From: Microvirga sp. BSC39
GTDB taxonomy: Bacteria; Pseudomonadota; Alphaproteobacteria; Rhizobiales; Beijerinckiaceae
Assembly (NCBI RefSeq): GCF_000739015.1
Contig: NZ_JPUG01000028.1
Coordinates: 1-36,172 of the forward strand
Reading direction: 5' to 3'
Length of the DNA stretch: 36,172 nt
Below the pieces are notes generated by a model. The model had not been told where the DNA came from, did not search any database, and was given only the letters and a program-made list of their open reading frames with translations. This document shows, one piece after another, positions 7,616-16,407 of this stretch (positions are counted from its first letter, which is position 1; each line of letters opens with the position of its first letter). A program made the translations under genes and the position numbers.

Positions 7616-8530
7616 ATGCGACTTGATTACAACCTTCTTCCGCTCTTTCTCGCTGTCGCCGAGGAAGCCAACTTCCGCGCTGCTGCTGACCGTCTTGGCG
7701 TCACCCGCTCGGCCGTCAGCCAAGGCGTCCAGCGTCTCGAAGACAGCTTCGGCGCAACGCTCGTCACACGCACCACACGGGCGGTTCGTCTCACCGAGGC
7801 GGGGCAGCAGCTTTATGAAGCGCTCGGTCAGCCGATGTCAGATATCGTGCAGGCGCTCGAAGGGGTCGGTGGTGATCAATCCCCGCGCGGAAAGCTGAGG
7901 ATCGCTGTAACCTCTATCGCGGAGCCATTTCTGTCAGGCACCCTGATCGCGACCTTTGCCGAAGCGCATCCGCACGTGACGGTTGACGTGACCGTAACGG
8001 ACAATGAATTCGACATCGTCGCGGCTGGATTCGATGCCGGGGTACGGCTAGGCGACGTCATCGAGCAGGATATGGTCGCCGTGCCTATCGGCGGCCAGGT
8101 GAGAGAGGCTGTCGTCGCGGCTCCTGCCTATCTCGCAGCGCGGGGCGTGCCGGAGCATCCCCGCGATCTGGCCCAGCACCGCTGCATCGGTTGGCGCAGC
8201 TCGCCGGAAGCCGCACCTTACCGATGGGAGTTCGAGGAGAACGGCACTCCCTTCACTGTCTCGGTTGAGCCGCAGATTACGACCAATGATTTGCGGTTTA
8301 TGTTACGCAGTGCGCTGGCCGGAGCTGGCATCACCTTCGCAACTGAGGAGACTTTCCGCCCCTATGTTGAGAGTGGCGCACTCGTCTCTTTGCTTGAGCC
8401 CTATCTGCCCCCGTTCCCGGGCTTTTATATCTATTTCCCGAACAGGCGGAATATGGCCCCGAAGCTGCGCGCCTTGATCGACCACATCAAGGCTCATTCC
8501 TCAGATGAACGTCGTGGTCGATTGCGCTGA
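7616..8530 (+). CDS. LysR-family transcriptional regulator
   Basis: This is a 304-residue LysR regulator. The N-terminal winged helix-turn-helix is typical: LPLFLAVAEEANFRAAADRLG, then TRSAVSQGVQRLEDSFGATL and TRTTRAVRLTEAG. The effector domain follows (GKLRIAVTSIAEPFL, GFDAGVRLGDVIEQDMVAVP) and ends with the PFPGFYIYFPNRR segment usual in this subgroup. ATG 7616 is preferred to the TTG six bases earlier. It is divergent from the NTF2-Atu4866 pair and probably regulates it. The subgroup is often found beside SDR, quinone reductase or NmrA-like genes in proteobacteria. The effector is unknown. Confidence 0.92.
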   Translation: MRLDYNLLPLFLAVAEEANFRAAADRLGVTRSAVSQGVQRLEDSFGATLVTRTTRAVRLTEAGQQLYEALGQPMSDIVQALEGVGGDQSPRGKLRIAVTSIAEPFLSGTLIATFAEAHPHVTVDVTVTDNEFDIVAAGFDAGVRLGDVIEQDMVAVPIGGQVREAVVAAPAYLAARGVPEHPRDLAQHRCIGWRSSPEAAPYRWEFEENGTPFTVSVEPQITTNDLRFMLRSALAGAGITFATEETFRPYVESGALVSLLEPYLPPFPGFYIYFPNRRNMAPKLRALIDHIKAHSSDERRGRLR

Positions 8531-8784
8531 TATCCAAAACCATCAGCCCAGGCGCTGTAGGCGTCGATGGAACGGCTACAGGCAGGAAGAGACGCCGTAA
8601 GATAAGACCCGACCAAGTCCAACGATTGAGAGGGATCTAGGATCCTGGGCTTGGCCGGGAGTACGGTTGGGCGACCGATGACAAAGCCTGCTCCATCCCA
8701 CCTGAATTCTTCGTGAACGCCAGAGCAGCAGCCACCTCTCACACCCTCGTAGCGGGATCATCGCAGTAGGACCTTGGCTCCTTA

Positions 8785-8815
8785 CCAGGGAGATCGCCTC
8801 GGCTGACCTCCCTGG
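8785..8815. terminator. Inverted repeat between convergent genes, possible terminator
   Basis: CCAGGGAG (8785-8792) and CTCCCTGG (8808-8815) form a perfect 8-bp stem with a 15-nt loop. It lies in the 315-bp gap between the convergent LysR and DUF1330 genes. There is no strong T tract. I see nothing else in this gap. Confidence 0.35.
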
Positions 8816-8845
8816 CCTTCACAGGGCACGATCTGTCTCAATCCC

Positions 8846-9142
8846 TTAGATCGGCCGTTTGACTCCACGCAACGCTACAATCCGGGAGCCGGCGGCCGCC
8901 TGCCGCTGGCGCGCAAGTGGCGCATACTCCGGAGAGGCAAACAGATTACGGATCGCCTCCATGTCCGGGAATTCGATGATCAACATGTTGGTTGCGTGCC
9001 ATCCCTCGAGTTCGAGTGGAGCGTCATCAAGAGCAATGAGGCGGCCCCCCGCTTTTGCCACAAGTGGCAAAGCCTTGGAGCGGTAGTCGGCGATGGACGC
9101 CAGGTCTTTGATATCAAGGTCAACGACAAGATATGCAGACAT
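8846..9142 (-). CDS. DUF1330 family protein
   Basis: The 98-residue protein matches the DUF1330 family of ferredoxin-like alpha/beta dimers: SAYLVVDLDIKDLASIADY at the start, AGGRLIALDDAPLELEGWH in the middle, and IIEFPDMEAIRNLFASPEY near the end. A GGAGG ribosome site precedes ATG 9142, so the longer frame from 9226 is rejected. It is the last gene of a probable three-gene minus-strand operon, SDR, flavin reductase, DUF1330, with gaps of about 65 bp. DUF1330 proteins have no settled function; the dimeric alpha/beta-barrel fold resembles small monooxygenases. Confidence 0.88.
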   Translation of the reverse strand: MSAYLVVDLDIKDLASIADYRSKALPLVAKAGGRLIALDDAPLELEGWHATNMLIIEFPDMEAIRNLFASPEYAPLARQRQAAAGSRIVALRGVKRPI

Positions 9143-9207
9143 GGATGTCCTCCTTAGTAAGCCTGATGATTGCAGAACAGAAGGTTGCCAGGTATTGGCG
9201 GTGTGCC

Positions 9208-9756
9208 TCATGGCAGGTGCCGCCACTTCGCCATTTGATCGCTCAGATTGAGCATTGCTCCATCTACAATAAAGCTACCGTTGCCCCGGTGATGGATCGT
9301 CCGTGTTTCCGTACGGTCTTCATCGATCCAGATCTCCTTCGCCTCCAGAATGAAGAGATTGTATGTGTCGACAAGGGTCCTGTCGGCAACACGGCACTCT
9401 ATGTTAGCGAGACAGTCGACGATGAGTGGCGCGGATACTGCTTTTCCAGGACGCTTCGTCAGTCCGAACCGCTGGAACTTGTCAACCTGGTCGCCGGAGC
9501 AATTGCCGATATCGACGACAGCTTCGGCGAGGTCCAGAGTTGGGATCGCGATCACACATTCACCCGTTTCACTCAGGGCTTCGTAGCTATGGTCCCATGG
9601 GCCGATGACGCAACCGATGAGCGGCGGCGCGTGCTGGATCATCATGTGAAAGCCCATGGTCATCACGTTGGCCACGCCCTCGCACTGGGTTGTGACCAAA
9701 ACAACCGGTCCAGGTTCCAGCAGGCGGTAGGCTTGAGAAGCCGCAATCTGTTTCAT
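9208..9756 (-). CDS. Flavin reductase-like (FMN-binding split-barrel) protein
   Basis: The 182-residue product is of the flavin-reductase-like (DIM6/NTAB) family. It shows PGPVVLVTTQCEGVANVMTM near residue 15, then IGCVIGPWDHSYEALSETGECVIAIP and LANIECRVADRTLVDTYNL. Members bind FMN and transfer hydride from NAD(P)H, often to supply reduced flavin to a monooxygenase, or carry out other flavin-dependent reactions. ATG 9756 follows an AAAGGA ribosome site; the longer frame to 9828 would run into the preceding SDR. No partner monooxygenase is in the window, unless the neighbouring DUF1330 protein has such a role. Confidence 0.85.
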   Translation of the reverse strand: MKQIAASQAYRLLEPGPVVLVTTQCEGVANVMTMGFHMMIQHAPPLIGCVIGPWDHSYEALSETGECVIAIPTLDLAEAVVDIGNCSGDQVDKFQRFGLTKRPGKAVSAPLIVDCLANIECRVADRTLVDTYNLFILEAKEIWIDEDRTETRTIHHRGNGSFIVDGAMLNLSDQMAKWRHLP

Positions 9757-9821
9757 TTTCTGTCCTTTCCTAAGCGGCCTCCCCGCGTGCTCGCGGAGAG
9801 GCCGAGTACGGCCGAGTGTCA

Positions 9822-10571
9822 TCACCATCCTTGTTCGACCGGCAGGACGAAGAGTTCTGCGACGTTGACGTGGGCAGGTGCCGCAGCCGCAAAGACAATG
9901 GTGTCGCCGATGTCCCCGGCCTCCAGGAAGGTCATCTGCTTCGCGAGATCATCCATCTGCTGCCTGTACCCGGGGTCCGTGATGTGATCGTATAGTTCTG
10001 TTGCGACAGCCCCTGGTTGGATGCAGGTAACGCGGATGTTGTGCTTCTGGCCGACCTCCATACGAAGCCCGTCGGAGAAGGCGGTGACTGCGTGTTTCGT
10101 CGCGCAGTAAACAGAAAGGCCTTTGAAGACTTTCCGGCCGGCAATCGAGGACATGTTGAAGATGTGGCCTGAATGCTGCTTAATCATTTGGGGCAGGACC
10201 GCAGCAGTCGTGTTGAGAAGGCCCTTGATGTTGACATCAACCATCCGATGCCATTCATCGGTCTTGAGCTGGTCGACGTCAGAGAGTGGCATCAGACCCG
10301 CATTGTTGACAACGATGTCAATCGAGCCGAATACGTCGATGAGCTTCTGCACACCAGCCTCGACGGATGTCGGATCGACCACATCCATTTCAATCACGAG
10401 TGCTTCGCCGCCGGCCGCGGAAATCTCGCACTTGATCCTTTCGAGCTTCTCGGATCGGCGGGCGGCAAGTCCGACCTTTGCACCTGCGGCTGCAAGCTTG
10501 ACGGCGCTTGCGGCACCAATCCCGCTCGATGCTCCGGTGACGAGCGCAACCTTTCCAGTGATGTTAGACAT
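9822..10571 (-). CDS. SDR-family NAD(P)-dependent oxidoreductase (classical)
   Basis: This 249-residue classical short-chain dehydrogenase has the cofactor motif TGASSGIG (residues 12-19), NNAG (89-92), and the catalytic set Ser142, Tyr155 and Lys159 in the YCATK motif. The arginines after strand 2 (AARRSEKL) favour NADPH. It is the first gene of the operon with the flavin reductase and DUF1330, behind a strong AAGGAG ribosome site. The AraC regulator lies 171 bp upstream on the same strand. It closely resembles the SDR at 12025-12753 (shared [12 protein letters not shown] and YCATK segments), so the two are probably paralogues. The substrate is unknown, perhaps a carbonyl or quinone. Confidence 0.92.
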   Translation of the reverse strand: MSNITGKVALVTGASSGIGAASAVKLAAAGAKVGLAARRSEKLERIKCEISAAGGEALVIEMDVVDPTSVEAGVQKLIDVFGSIDIVVNNAGLMPLSDVDQLKTDEWHRMVDVNIKGLLNTTAAVLPQMIKQHSGHIFNMSSIAGRKVFKGLSVYCATKHAVTAFSDGLRMEVGQKHNIRVTCIQPGAVATELYDHITDPGYRQQMDDLAKQMTFLEAGDIGDTIVFAAAAPAHVNVAELFVLPVEQGW

Positions 10572-10742
10572 GTTTGATCTCCTTCATTGAGAGGAACACC
10601 GCCCGTGGTGACAGTTCAGTGTTCCGGCCAACGAGGAGGAATTTAGCGAGACGTGCTTGGCACTTCTCTCGGAGCCTTGCTCCGCCTGTCGCGATTTTGC
10701 TCGAAAGCAGGGAAAGCAGGGTCGGCCGAGGTTGAATGGGGA

Positions 10743-11660
10743 TTACCGGCGGCGGTACTCGCTGGGAGTCATGCCGATCTCCTGCCGAAAAACCTGGGCA
10801 AAGTGACTTGGGCTGGAGTAACCGACGGACATGCCGATCTCGATGATGCTCATGTCGGTCTCAAGAAGAAGCTGTTGGGCTTTTGCGAGCCGCCGCTTGA
10901 TGAAGAACCGAGACGGCGAGAGCCCAGTGGCCTTCTTGAATAGCCGACTAAAGTGAAACTCGCTCATGCCCACCTCCTGTGCAAGGTGGCTTAGGCTAAA
11001 CTCCTCATGGAGCCCAGCCTCCATAAAGCTTAGTGCCCGTCGCAATTTGAAGCCCGGCAGAGCATTGCTCACCGTGCTGTTTTGAGTGTCATCCACATGG
11101 GTTCGTAAGAGATGGACAGCCAGGCTTTGAGCGAGGGCCTGGATGAACTGAGGGCTTTGATCACGAACCCGCAGCAACTCGAGGTGTACAAGCCGAAGGA
11201 GGTTAGATATTGTTTCGTCTCGTCCCCCCGACACGTCCCGCAACGTAGGAGGGGGGGCGCCTTTGCCCAGCATCTCAGTCGCGACCCGCTCAAAAAGCGG
11301 GAGGCCAAGGTAGACGTGCATAACCTGAAATGGCATGTCGCCGTGCGCTTCCCATTTCATCTCGTAGGGGCTGGGGGTACGTGTGAGAAAGAAATCGCCG
11401 ACGCTGACATGACTTGAGAGCCATTCACCCCCAGGATCCCGTTCGTCGACTCTCGCTTCACCGGATATCACCCATACGATCAAAGGCTCCGCAACCGCGG
11501 GAACCAAGAACGGGCGCTCCACATGGTTGTGGGAGAATACCTCGACAAACAAGTCGCGCCATGCTGGGCCGTCGCCGCTCGCGATCACACGCCCGCCAAT
11601 ATACTGCCCGTGTGCACTCGCTGCTGTACGATCCGGTCTTGATTGGTCACTGTTCGACAT
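10743..11660 (-). CDS. AraC-family transcriptional regulator with cupin-like sensor
   Basis: The 305-residue protein ends in a standard AraC pair of helix-turn-helix motifs: RALSFMEAGLHEEFSLSHLA, then MSEFHFSRLFKKATGLSPSR, and finally EIGMSVGYSSPSHFAQVF with TPSEYRR. The N-terminal 170 residues are a cupin-like ligand domain (VGDFFLTRTPSPYEMKW). It is divergent from the SDR gene at 12025 across a 364-bp region containing a strong dyad, and upstream of the SDR operon at 10571, so it could control both. The effector is unknown. Confidence 0.92.
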   Translation of the reverse strand: MSNSDQSRPDRTAASAHGQYIGGRVIASGDGPAWRDLFVEVFSHNHVERPFLVPAVAEPLIVWVISGEARVDERDPGGEWLSSHVSVGDFFLTRTPSPYEMKWEAHGDMPFQVMHVYLGLPLFERVATEMLGKGAPPPTLRDVSGGRDETISNLLRLVHLELLRVRDQSPQFIQALAQSLAVHLLRTHVDDTQNSTVSNALPGFKLRRALSFMEAGLHEEFSLSHLAQEVGMSEFHFSRLFKKATGLSPSRFFIKRRLAKAQQLLLETDMSIIEIGMSVGYSSPSHFAQVFRQEIGMTPSEYRRR

Positions 11661-11879
11661 AAAGCGTTGACCCGTCTTAGGATTCTACAGTTAGCGGCCT
11701 TTTGCTTCGGCCAGCGGGCCAAATGCAGGCTGTTGCGCAAGCATATCTCTTCACAATGTACTCCCCTCGGAACTGTCGTCGCTTCCGTTGGCAGAAGTCT
11801 CCAAGCACCCGCAGCTTGAGCGGTAGATTACGGCGGTTCAGCACCTGCAAGAAAAACGGCAACCCCAGACAGTTCCCGG

Positions 11880-11908
11880 CACATTGGTTAGTAACTCTAA
11901 CCAGTGTG
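11880..11908. promoter_or_regulatory. Strong dyad in the araC/SDR intergenic region, candidate operator
   Basis: TGGTTAG at 11885-11891 and CTAACCA at 11897-11903 form a perfect 7-bp dyad around TAACT. The symmetry continues outward (CACA with TGTG) to give 12-bp arms with one mismatch. It is the only marked structure in the 364 bp between the divergent AraC gene and the SDR, 117 bp before the SDR start. Its place suits an operator. It is not followed by a long T run, so a terminator is less likely. Confidence 0.5.
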
Positions 11909-12024
11909 TTTAGCATTGGCAGCTCGAACTATCCAGTAGCACGAGCTATTTTGTGTTCGTGGGCCTTTGGACCAGCGCCGCAGGCCCAGGAACCAAGCGG
12001 CTCAAGACAGCGAAAGGAACCGTT

Positions 12025-12753
12025 ATGTCGGATCAGAAGATTGTTCTCATTACAGGAGCCTCTAGCGGAATTGGCGAAGCAACAGCTCGAGAGCTCTCCA
12101 AAGCCGGCCATGTTGTGGTGGTCGGCGCCCGTCGGACTGACCGCCTCACAAGTTTGGTAAAAGAAATCGAGGCGTCCGGAGGCGTCGCACGAGCTCATCA
12201 GCTTGATGTGACCTCCCGCAACGATTTTGCCCGAGTTGTCGCTAACACGCTCGATGAGTTCGGCCGCATTGACGTGATCGTCAACAATGCTGGTGTTATG
12301 CCCTTGTCCCCGCTCAGCGCCCTCAAGGTCGACGAGTGGGATCAGATGGTGGATGTCAACATCAAAGGTGTTCTGAACGGCATCGCCGCAGTTCTGCCCA
12401 CCATGAATGCTCGGGGTGCGGGTCATATCGTCAACGTGGCCTCCATAGGTGCGCACCGCGTCTCACCCACGGCTGCCGTTTACTGCGCCACAAAATATGC
12501 CGTTTGGGCAATCTCCGACGGCCTCAGGCAGGAGACAGATCGACTCCGCGTCACTGTTATTTCGCCCGGCGTTGTCACCAGTGAACTCGCCGACACAATC
12601 TCTGATGAGGCCACACGCGCGGTCATGAAGGAGTATCGCAGTGTTGCTATCGAACCGTCTGTTATCGGGGGTGCGATCTGCTACGCGATTGAGCAGCCGA
12701 AGGGTGTTGACGTCAGCGAGATCATCGTCCGCCCCACCGCGAGCCCCAACTGA
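12025..12753 (+). CDS. SDR-family oxidoreductase (classical)
   Basis: This 242-residue classical SDR has TGASSGIG at residues 10-17, NNAG at 87-90, and catalytic Ser140, Tyr153 and Lys157 in YCATK. Basic residues after strand 2 (GARRTDRL) favour NADPH. ATG 12025 has an AAAGGA ribosome site 6 bases upstream; an upstream in-frame start at 11953 is unsupported. It is a likely paralogue of the SDR at 9822-10571. The gene for an exported Atu4866 protein follows after 13 bp, probably in the same operon. The divergent AraC gene is the obvious candidate regulator. The substrate is unknown. Confidence 0.92.
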   Translation: MSDQKIVLITGASSGIGEATARELSKAGHVVVVGARRTDRLTSLVKEIEASGGVARAHQLDVTSRNDFARVVANTLDEFGRIDVIVNNAGVMPLSPLSALKVDEWDQMVDVNIKGVLNGIAAVLPTMNARGAGHIVNVASIGAHRVSPTAAVYCATKYAVWAISDGLRQETDRLRVTVISPGVVTSELADTISDEATRAVMKEYRSVAIEPSVIGGAICYAIEQPKGVDVSEIIVRPTASPN

Positions 12754-12766
12754 TGTGGAGGATGTT

Positions 12767-13123
12767 ATGAACCGGAAGGCACTTGCTCTCCTCTTTGCAA
12801 CAGTCGTCGGACTGGGGGTTGAGCAACCAGCGCAGGGTAGCCCAGCGAATACGGATGAATCCAGCAAGGGACAGGCAATAAGCATGCCACAGCATCAATA
12901 TGTTGGGATGTGGGTCACCAAGGATGGCCGCATCCGGCACGAACTTCTGCCGAACGGCCGGTATGACGAGGCACGCGGGAGCCGCAAGAGCGCTTATCAG
13001 GGACGGTATGAGATCCGGCGCAATCATATCTACTACTGGGATGATACGGGATTTACCGCGGACGGTGAGTTCATCGATGGCGTCCTGCACCATGCTGGAA
13101 TGATCCTATACCGAGAGAAGTAA
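12767..13123 (+). CDS. Atu4866-domain protein with signal peptide
   Basis: This 118-residue protein carries a hydrophobic N-terminus (MNRKALALLFATVVGLGV) that looks like a signal peptide. It is followed by the Atu4866 domain (YVGMWVTKDGRIRHELLPNG, RYDEARG, YWDDTGFTADGEF, HHAGMILYREK). GGAGGA lies 4 bases before ATG 12767, and the preceding SDR ends 13 bp upstream. The domain is very like the cytoplasmic copy at 6724-6966, so the window carries one exported and one cytoplasmic member of the family. The molecular function is unknown. Confidence 0.87.
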   Translation: MNRKALALLFATVVGLGVEQPAQGSPANTDESSKGQAISMPQHQYVGMWVTKDGRIRHELLPNGRYDEARGSRKSAYQGRYEIRRNHIYYWDDTGFTADGEFIDGVLHHAGMILYREK

Positions 13124-13151
13124 CGCTCTTCAACGATCCTGATAATGGATG

Positions 13152-13184
13152 CCCCAGCCGAGAGGCTTGTCTCATCGGCCGGGG
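13152..13184 (+). terminator. Probable terminator hairpin after the SDR-Atu4866 operon
   Basis: CCCCAGCCGA at 13152-13161 pairs with TCGGCCGGGG at 13175-13184 with one mismatch, giving a 10-bp stem 29 bp after the stop codon. It lacks a T run. The rest of the 408-bp gap to 13532 shows nothing I recognise. Confidence 0.4.
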
Positions 13185-13531
13185 TAGGGCTGCCGCGTAG
13201 TTAACAATGTCAGTCACCTCGAGCAGCAGGTCACATCTCAGGTAACGTGCGACCCAGACGCATTACAAGAGTTTCGCTATCCTAGACGTTCTCATCCGCG
13301 GGAGCCTCTGCCCGAAATGGCCTTGAGTGACAGCTTCTTAAAGTTCGGGAGAAGAAGATAAAATTCTCGAACAGGCGTAAATAACCTCACACGCATGACG
13401 CGAACCGAAAGAGCCCTTCCTTGTCTGGCTCCGCACTCTCCGGACGGGTGGTTCTGCGGAGTTGTGACCTATAAAGGCGGTCGTTAACAGGCGCGACTTC
13501 AGGAGGCAGAAGACGATAATCTTGGAACATG

Positions 13532-14128
13532 TCACCTGAGCTTTATCAGGTTCTGGGCGACCAGCGGTGCGCCGAACTGCTGGAGCAGTCCGCCCTGGTT
13601 CAGTCCGCCTAACGTGATCGGCGCGAAACCGAGACGCTCGATCAGACTGGCGATGTCAGCGTTGGCGCTGGCGTGATTGCCTGAGACGAACAGAACGCGG
13701 CGTCCGCCATCCTGCGCCGGATCACTGGCCAGCACGGCCGCCGGCAGGGTGTTGAATGCTTTGACCACCCGTGCTCCGGGAACCATCTCGGCCACGATTT
13801 CCGTCGAGGAGCGGCCTCCAAGATCCTTGGGTGTGAAGGCTGGAAAGTCGATGGCATTCGTCGCGTCGACGACGATCCGGCCGTTCCATTGCGCAGAACC
13901 CTGGACAGCGTCGGCGACGGCCATAAAGGGAATGGCGAGGATCACCGTATCCGCTTTCAGAGCCTCGGGCAGGGTGGTTGGAGTTATATACGATCCGAGC
14001 TCTGCAACCAGATCTGCAAGGGAATCCGGCCCTCGGCTGTTGGCGATCTGAACTTCGATGCTGCTGCGGGCAAACTGGCGAGCAAGAGCGCTGCCGATCG
14101 CGCCCGAGCCGATGATGGCATAGGTCAT
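13532..14128 (-). CDS. NADP-binding oxidoreductase, F420-dependent-reductase-like (NPDR/YqeC type)
   Basis: This 198-residue Rossmann protein is related to F420-dependent NADP reductases, with MTYAIIGSGAIGSALARQFA at the N-terminus followed by IANSRGPDSL, a pattern that binds NADP(H). The central part has DTVILAIPFMAV, VVDATNAI and the conserved VVKAFNTLPA. In bacteria without F420, such proteins are annotated as NADPH-dependent reductases of unknown substrate, and one cannot infer F420 use here. The start at 14128 has an AAGGAT ribosome site. It is the last gene of the long minus-strand array, 69 bp after the pirin gene. Confidence 0.85.
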   Translation of the reverse strand: MTYAIIGSGAIGSALARQFARSSIEVQIANSRGPDSLADLVAELGSYITPTTLPEALKADTVILAIPFMAVADAVQGSAQWNGRIVVDATNAIDFPAFTPKDLGGRSSTEIVAEMVPGARVVKAFNTLPAAVLASDPAQDGGRRVLFVSGNHASANADIASLIERLGFAPITLGGLNQGGLLQQFGAPLVAQNLIKLR

Positions 14129-14197
14129 GGCACAGAGATCCTTCTGGAGAGTTGGGAAGGCAGTGAGTTTTGCGGGACAGAGCGTGACGCGATTGTG

Positions 14198-15112
14198 TCA
14201 CTTCAGCCGGAAAGGCGGGGTGTCAGGCAGAGGGATGAACTCGGTTTCGCCTGGAACGCCGGGGAACTGACGATCGCGCCAGTCCTGCGCAGCCTGCTCG
14301 ATGCGCTCGCGGCGGCTCGACACGAAATTCCAGTAGATGTAGCGCTTCTCGGGCAGCGGCTCGCCGCCGAGCAGCATCAGGCGGGCGGCTCCGACTGCAC
14401 GCAGCACGATCTCCGCCCCGGGCTTGAACACGACAAGTCTGTCCTTGCCGAAGCTCCCAGTCTGCCCGGCGACCTCAATCTCTCCGCTTATGACGTAAAC
14501 CGCCCGCTCGACATGCTCCGCATCAATGCGCAGGCGCGCTCCATCATTCAGAGATACATCGGCGTTGAACAAATCGGAGTAGGTGCGTGTCGGTGCGGTG
14601 CGTCCATGCAATGAACCCGCGATCAGTCTGAGGCTTATGCCTTCTCCCTCCATCAGGGGAAGTTCGCCGGCGTCGGCGTGCTGAAAGCCTGGGGATGTCT
14701 CTTCCTGATCCGTGGGCAACGCCACCCAGCTCTGGAAGCCGAACACCGCGCCGCCACTGGCCCGTGTTGTTTCGCTGCTCCGTTCCGAGTGCACAATGCC
14801 GCGTCCAGCCGTCATGACATTGACTTCACCAGGGCGAATCGGTTGCACATAGCCCTCGCTGTCGCGGTGCAGGATCTCGCCATCGATGAGGTAGGTCAGG
14901 GTTGCAAGCCCGATGTGAGGGTGCGGACGCGTGTCGAGACCTTCACCCGCTTGAAAAGCGACGGGACCGAAGCTGTCGAGAAAGATGAACGGTCCGACCA
15001 TGCGGCGATGCATAGATGGCAAGGCGCGGCGCACTTGGAAGCCATCGCCGAGATCGCGAACGGCCGGCAGAATGATCTGTTCGACTTCGGCAGCATAGGA
15101 CTGAACGGTCAT
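14198..15112 (-). CDS. Pirin family protein
   Basis: This 304-residue bicupin is of the pirin family. The N-terminal cupin has the metal ligands His64 and His66 in RPHPHIGLATLTYL, His108 in GRGIVHSE, and Glu110, with nearly the same spacing as in human pirin. Some bacterial pirins have quercetinase (quercetin 2,3-dioxygenase) activity; others bind iron and act as redox sensors. The C-terminal cupin has LPEKRYIYWNFVSS. The ATG at 15112 follows GGAAAGGA; the TTG at 15148 is rejected. It sits among quinone- and carbonyl-reducing enzymes, which fits a role with flavonoid- or quinone-like compounds. Confidence 0.92.
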   Translation of the reverse strand: MTVQSYAAEVEQIILPAVRDLGDGFQVRRALPSMHRRMVGPFIFLDSFGPVAFQAGEGLDTRPHPHIGLATLTYLIDGEILHRDSEGYVQPIRPGEVNVMTAGRGIVHSERSSETTRASGGAVFGFQSWVALPTDQEETSPGFQHADAGELPLMEGEGISLRLIAGSLHGRTAPTRTYSDLFNADVSLNDGARLRIDAEHVERAVYVISGEIEVAGQTGSFGKDRLVVFKPGAEIVLRAVGAARLMLLGGEPLPEKRYIYWNFVSSRRERIEQAAQDWRDRQFPGVPGETEFIPLPDTPPFRLK

Positions 15113-15388
15113 GGCATTGTCCTTTCCATGTTGGATCTCGTGATTCAAAAGGATCTACACAGCATCGGGCCGCCGGTAGGCAGCGACACTTTGCAAATTG
15201 ATGTTCGGCTCTCTTGGCAAAGAAGGGCGTGAACTGATCTACTAACTCATTCACCATCGTACTAGACTCGGGAGTGCGGAGGCATTTCCGGTCCCACCCT
15301 TTCCACTGGGGGGCATCTGCCAGCAGCCATGTCATCGAGCCTTCAAGCCTCCTGGTACTGGGCCGTCGCCAGCGCGGCAATTGGTGGA

Positions 15389-16342
15389 TCACAAGACAAG
15401 CACTTGCTTGGCTGATGCGCTGCCCGTGGCGACAACAGTGTAAGCCTCACGAGCCTGTTCCAACATCCACGTTCTGACCGGCGGCGCCCGAAGCTGCCCT
15501 GTCTCGAAGCCGTCTCGGAGTTGGTCCAGGATCGCTGCAATTTCGACGCCGCTCATCTTTGCAGTGTCGACACCAACTAGATGCAGTTGCTTGTGGTAAA
15601 AGTCAGCCAAGTCGAATTCCACGCGTGTGGTGCCGACACTCGTGATCGCGACTTGTCTGCCGCCTAATCTCAAAGACCGAAGGGTCGGCTCGAACATTGA
15701 TCCACCGACGGCATCCAGAGCCAGGTCGACGCCCTTGCCGTGAGTCCACGATTGGACCTCCGTGACTAAATCTTGGCGTTTTGCATCGATGAAATAGTCC
15801 GGCCAGCCTTGGCTTGTAATAATATCAGCTCCAACCACCTTGGCACCCTTCCAATGGGCGATTTGTGTTGCTGCTTGGCCGACGGCACCAGATGCGCCCG
15901 TAATCAGGACGGTCTCGCCGCCTTGAAGTGCGCCAGCAGTCATGAGAGCAAACCAAGCAGCGACAAATGCGGAACCAATCGAAGCTGCTTGTTCCATCGA
16001 GAGCGCCGTGGGCTTTGCGGAAAGCCAGTCAGCAGGAACGATGACGTATTCAGCATGAGCACCAGCCCGGTGGAACCCGAACCCGGCTCCGCTGCCCCAA
16101 ACCTCTTTGCCAATCCAGGTGTCCCCAGCTATGACAGTTCCGGCAAAATCCCGACCCGGAGTGGATGGCAGTGATGCGCTGAAGAGGCCTGATACGATCT
16201 TAACATCGCTAGGATTGACTGCGGTGGCATGCACCTTCACGAGCACCTCGCCCGGGTTAAGGCTCGGAACAGGTATATCCTGGAGAGACAAGGCAGATGG
16301 TGGCCCGTATGCTTCGAAACGCAGAGCTCTCATAGATGGCAT
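15389..16342 (-). CDS. Zinc-free MDR quinone oxidoreductase (zeta-crystallin type)
   Basis: This 317-residue medium-chain dehydrogenase/reductase of the quinone reductase group starts with MRALRFEAYGPPSALSLQ. The catalytic domain has VKVHATAVNPSDVKI and PGRDFAGTV; the NADPH domain has VLITGASGAVGQAATQIA near residue 145. The zinc-site cysteines of alcohol dehydrogenases are absent, as in quinone reductases. ATG 16342 follows an AAGGAG ribosome site; the next ATG (16333) is internal. Likely reaction: NADPH-dependent reduction of quinones or alpha,beta-unsaturated carbonyls. The gap to the pirin gene is 276 bp, so that gene may have its own promoter. Confidence 0.9.
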   Translation of the reverse strand: MPSMRALRFEAYGPPSALSLQDIPVPSLNPGEVLVKVHATAVNPSDVKIVSGLFSASLPSTPGRDFAGTVIAGDTWIGKEVWGSGAGFGFHRAGAHAEYVIVPADWLSAKPTALSMEQAASIGSAFVAAWFALMTAGALQGGETVLITGASGAVGQAATQIAHWKGAKVVGADIITSQGWPDYFIDAKRQDLVTEVQSWTHGKGVDLALDAVGGSMFEPTLRSLRLGGRQVAITSVGTTRVEFDLADFYHKQLHLVGVDTAKMSGVEIAAILDQLRDGFETGQLRAPPVRTWMLEQAREAYTVVATGSASAKQVLVL

Positions 16343-16407
16343 AGCTATGCTCCTTGGGACAACGGGGGTACTCGGCAATTAAAGTTGGGGCAGACTTGCA
16401 GTCCGTA

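Noticed and set aside
13889..14614. Plus-strand frame of 241 codons
   Set aside because: It crosses antisense to two well-supported genes (F420-like reductase and pirin) and shows no motif.
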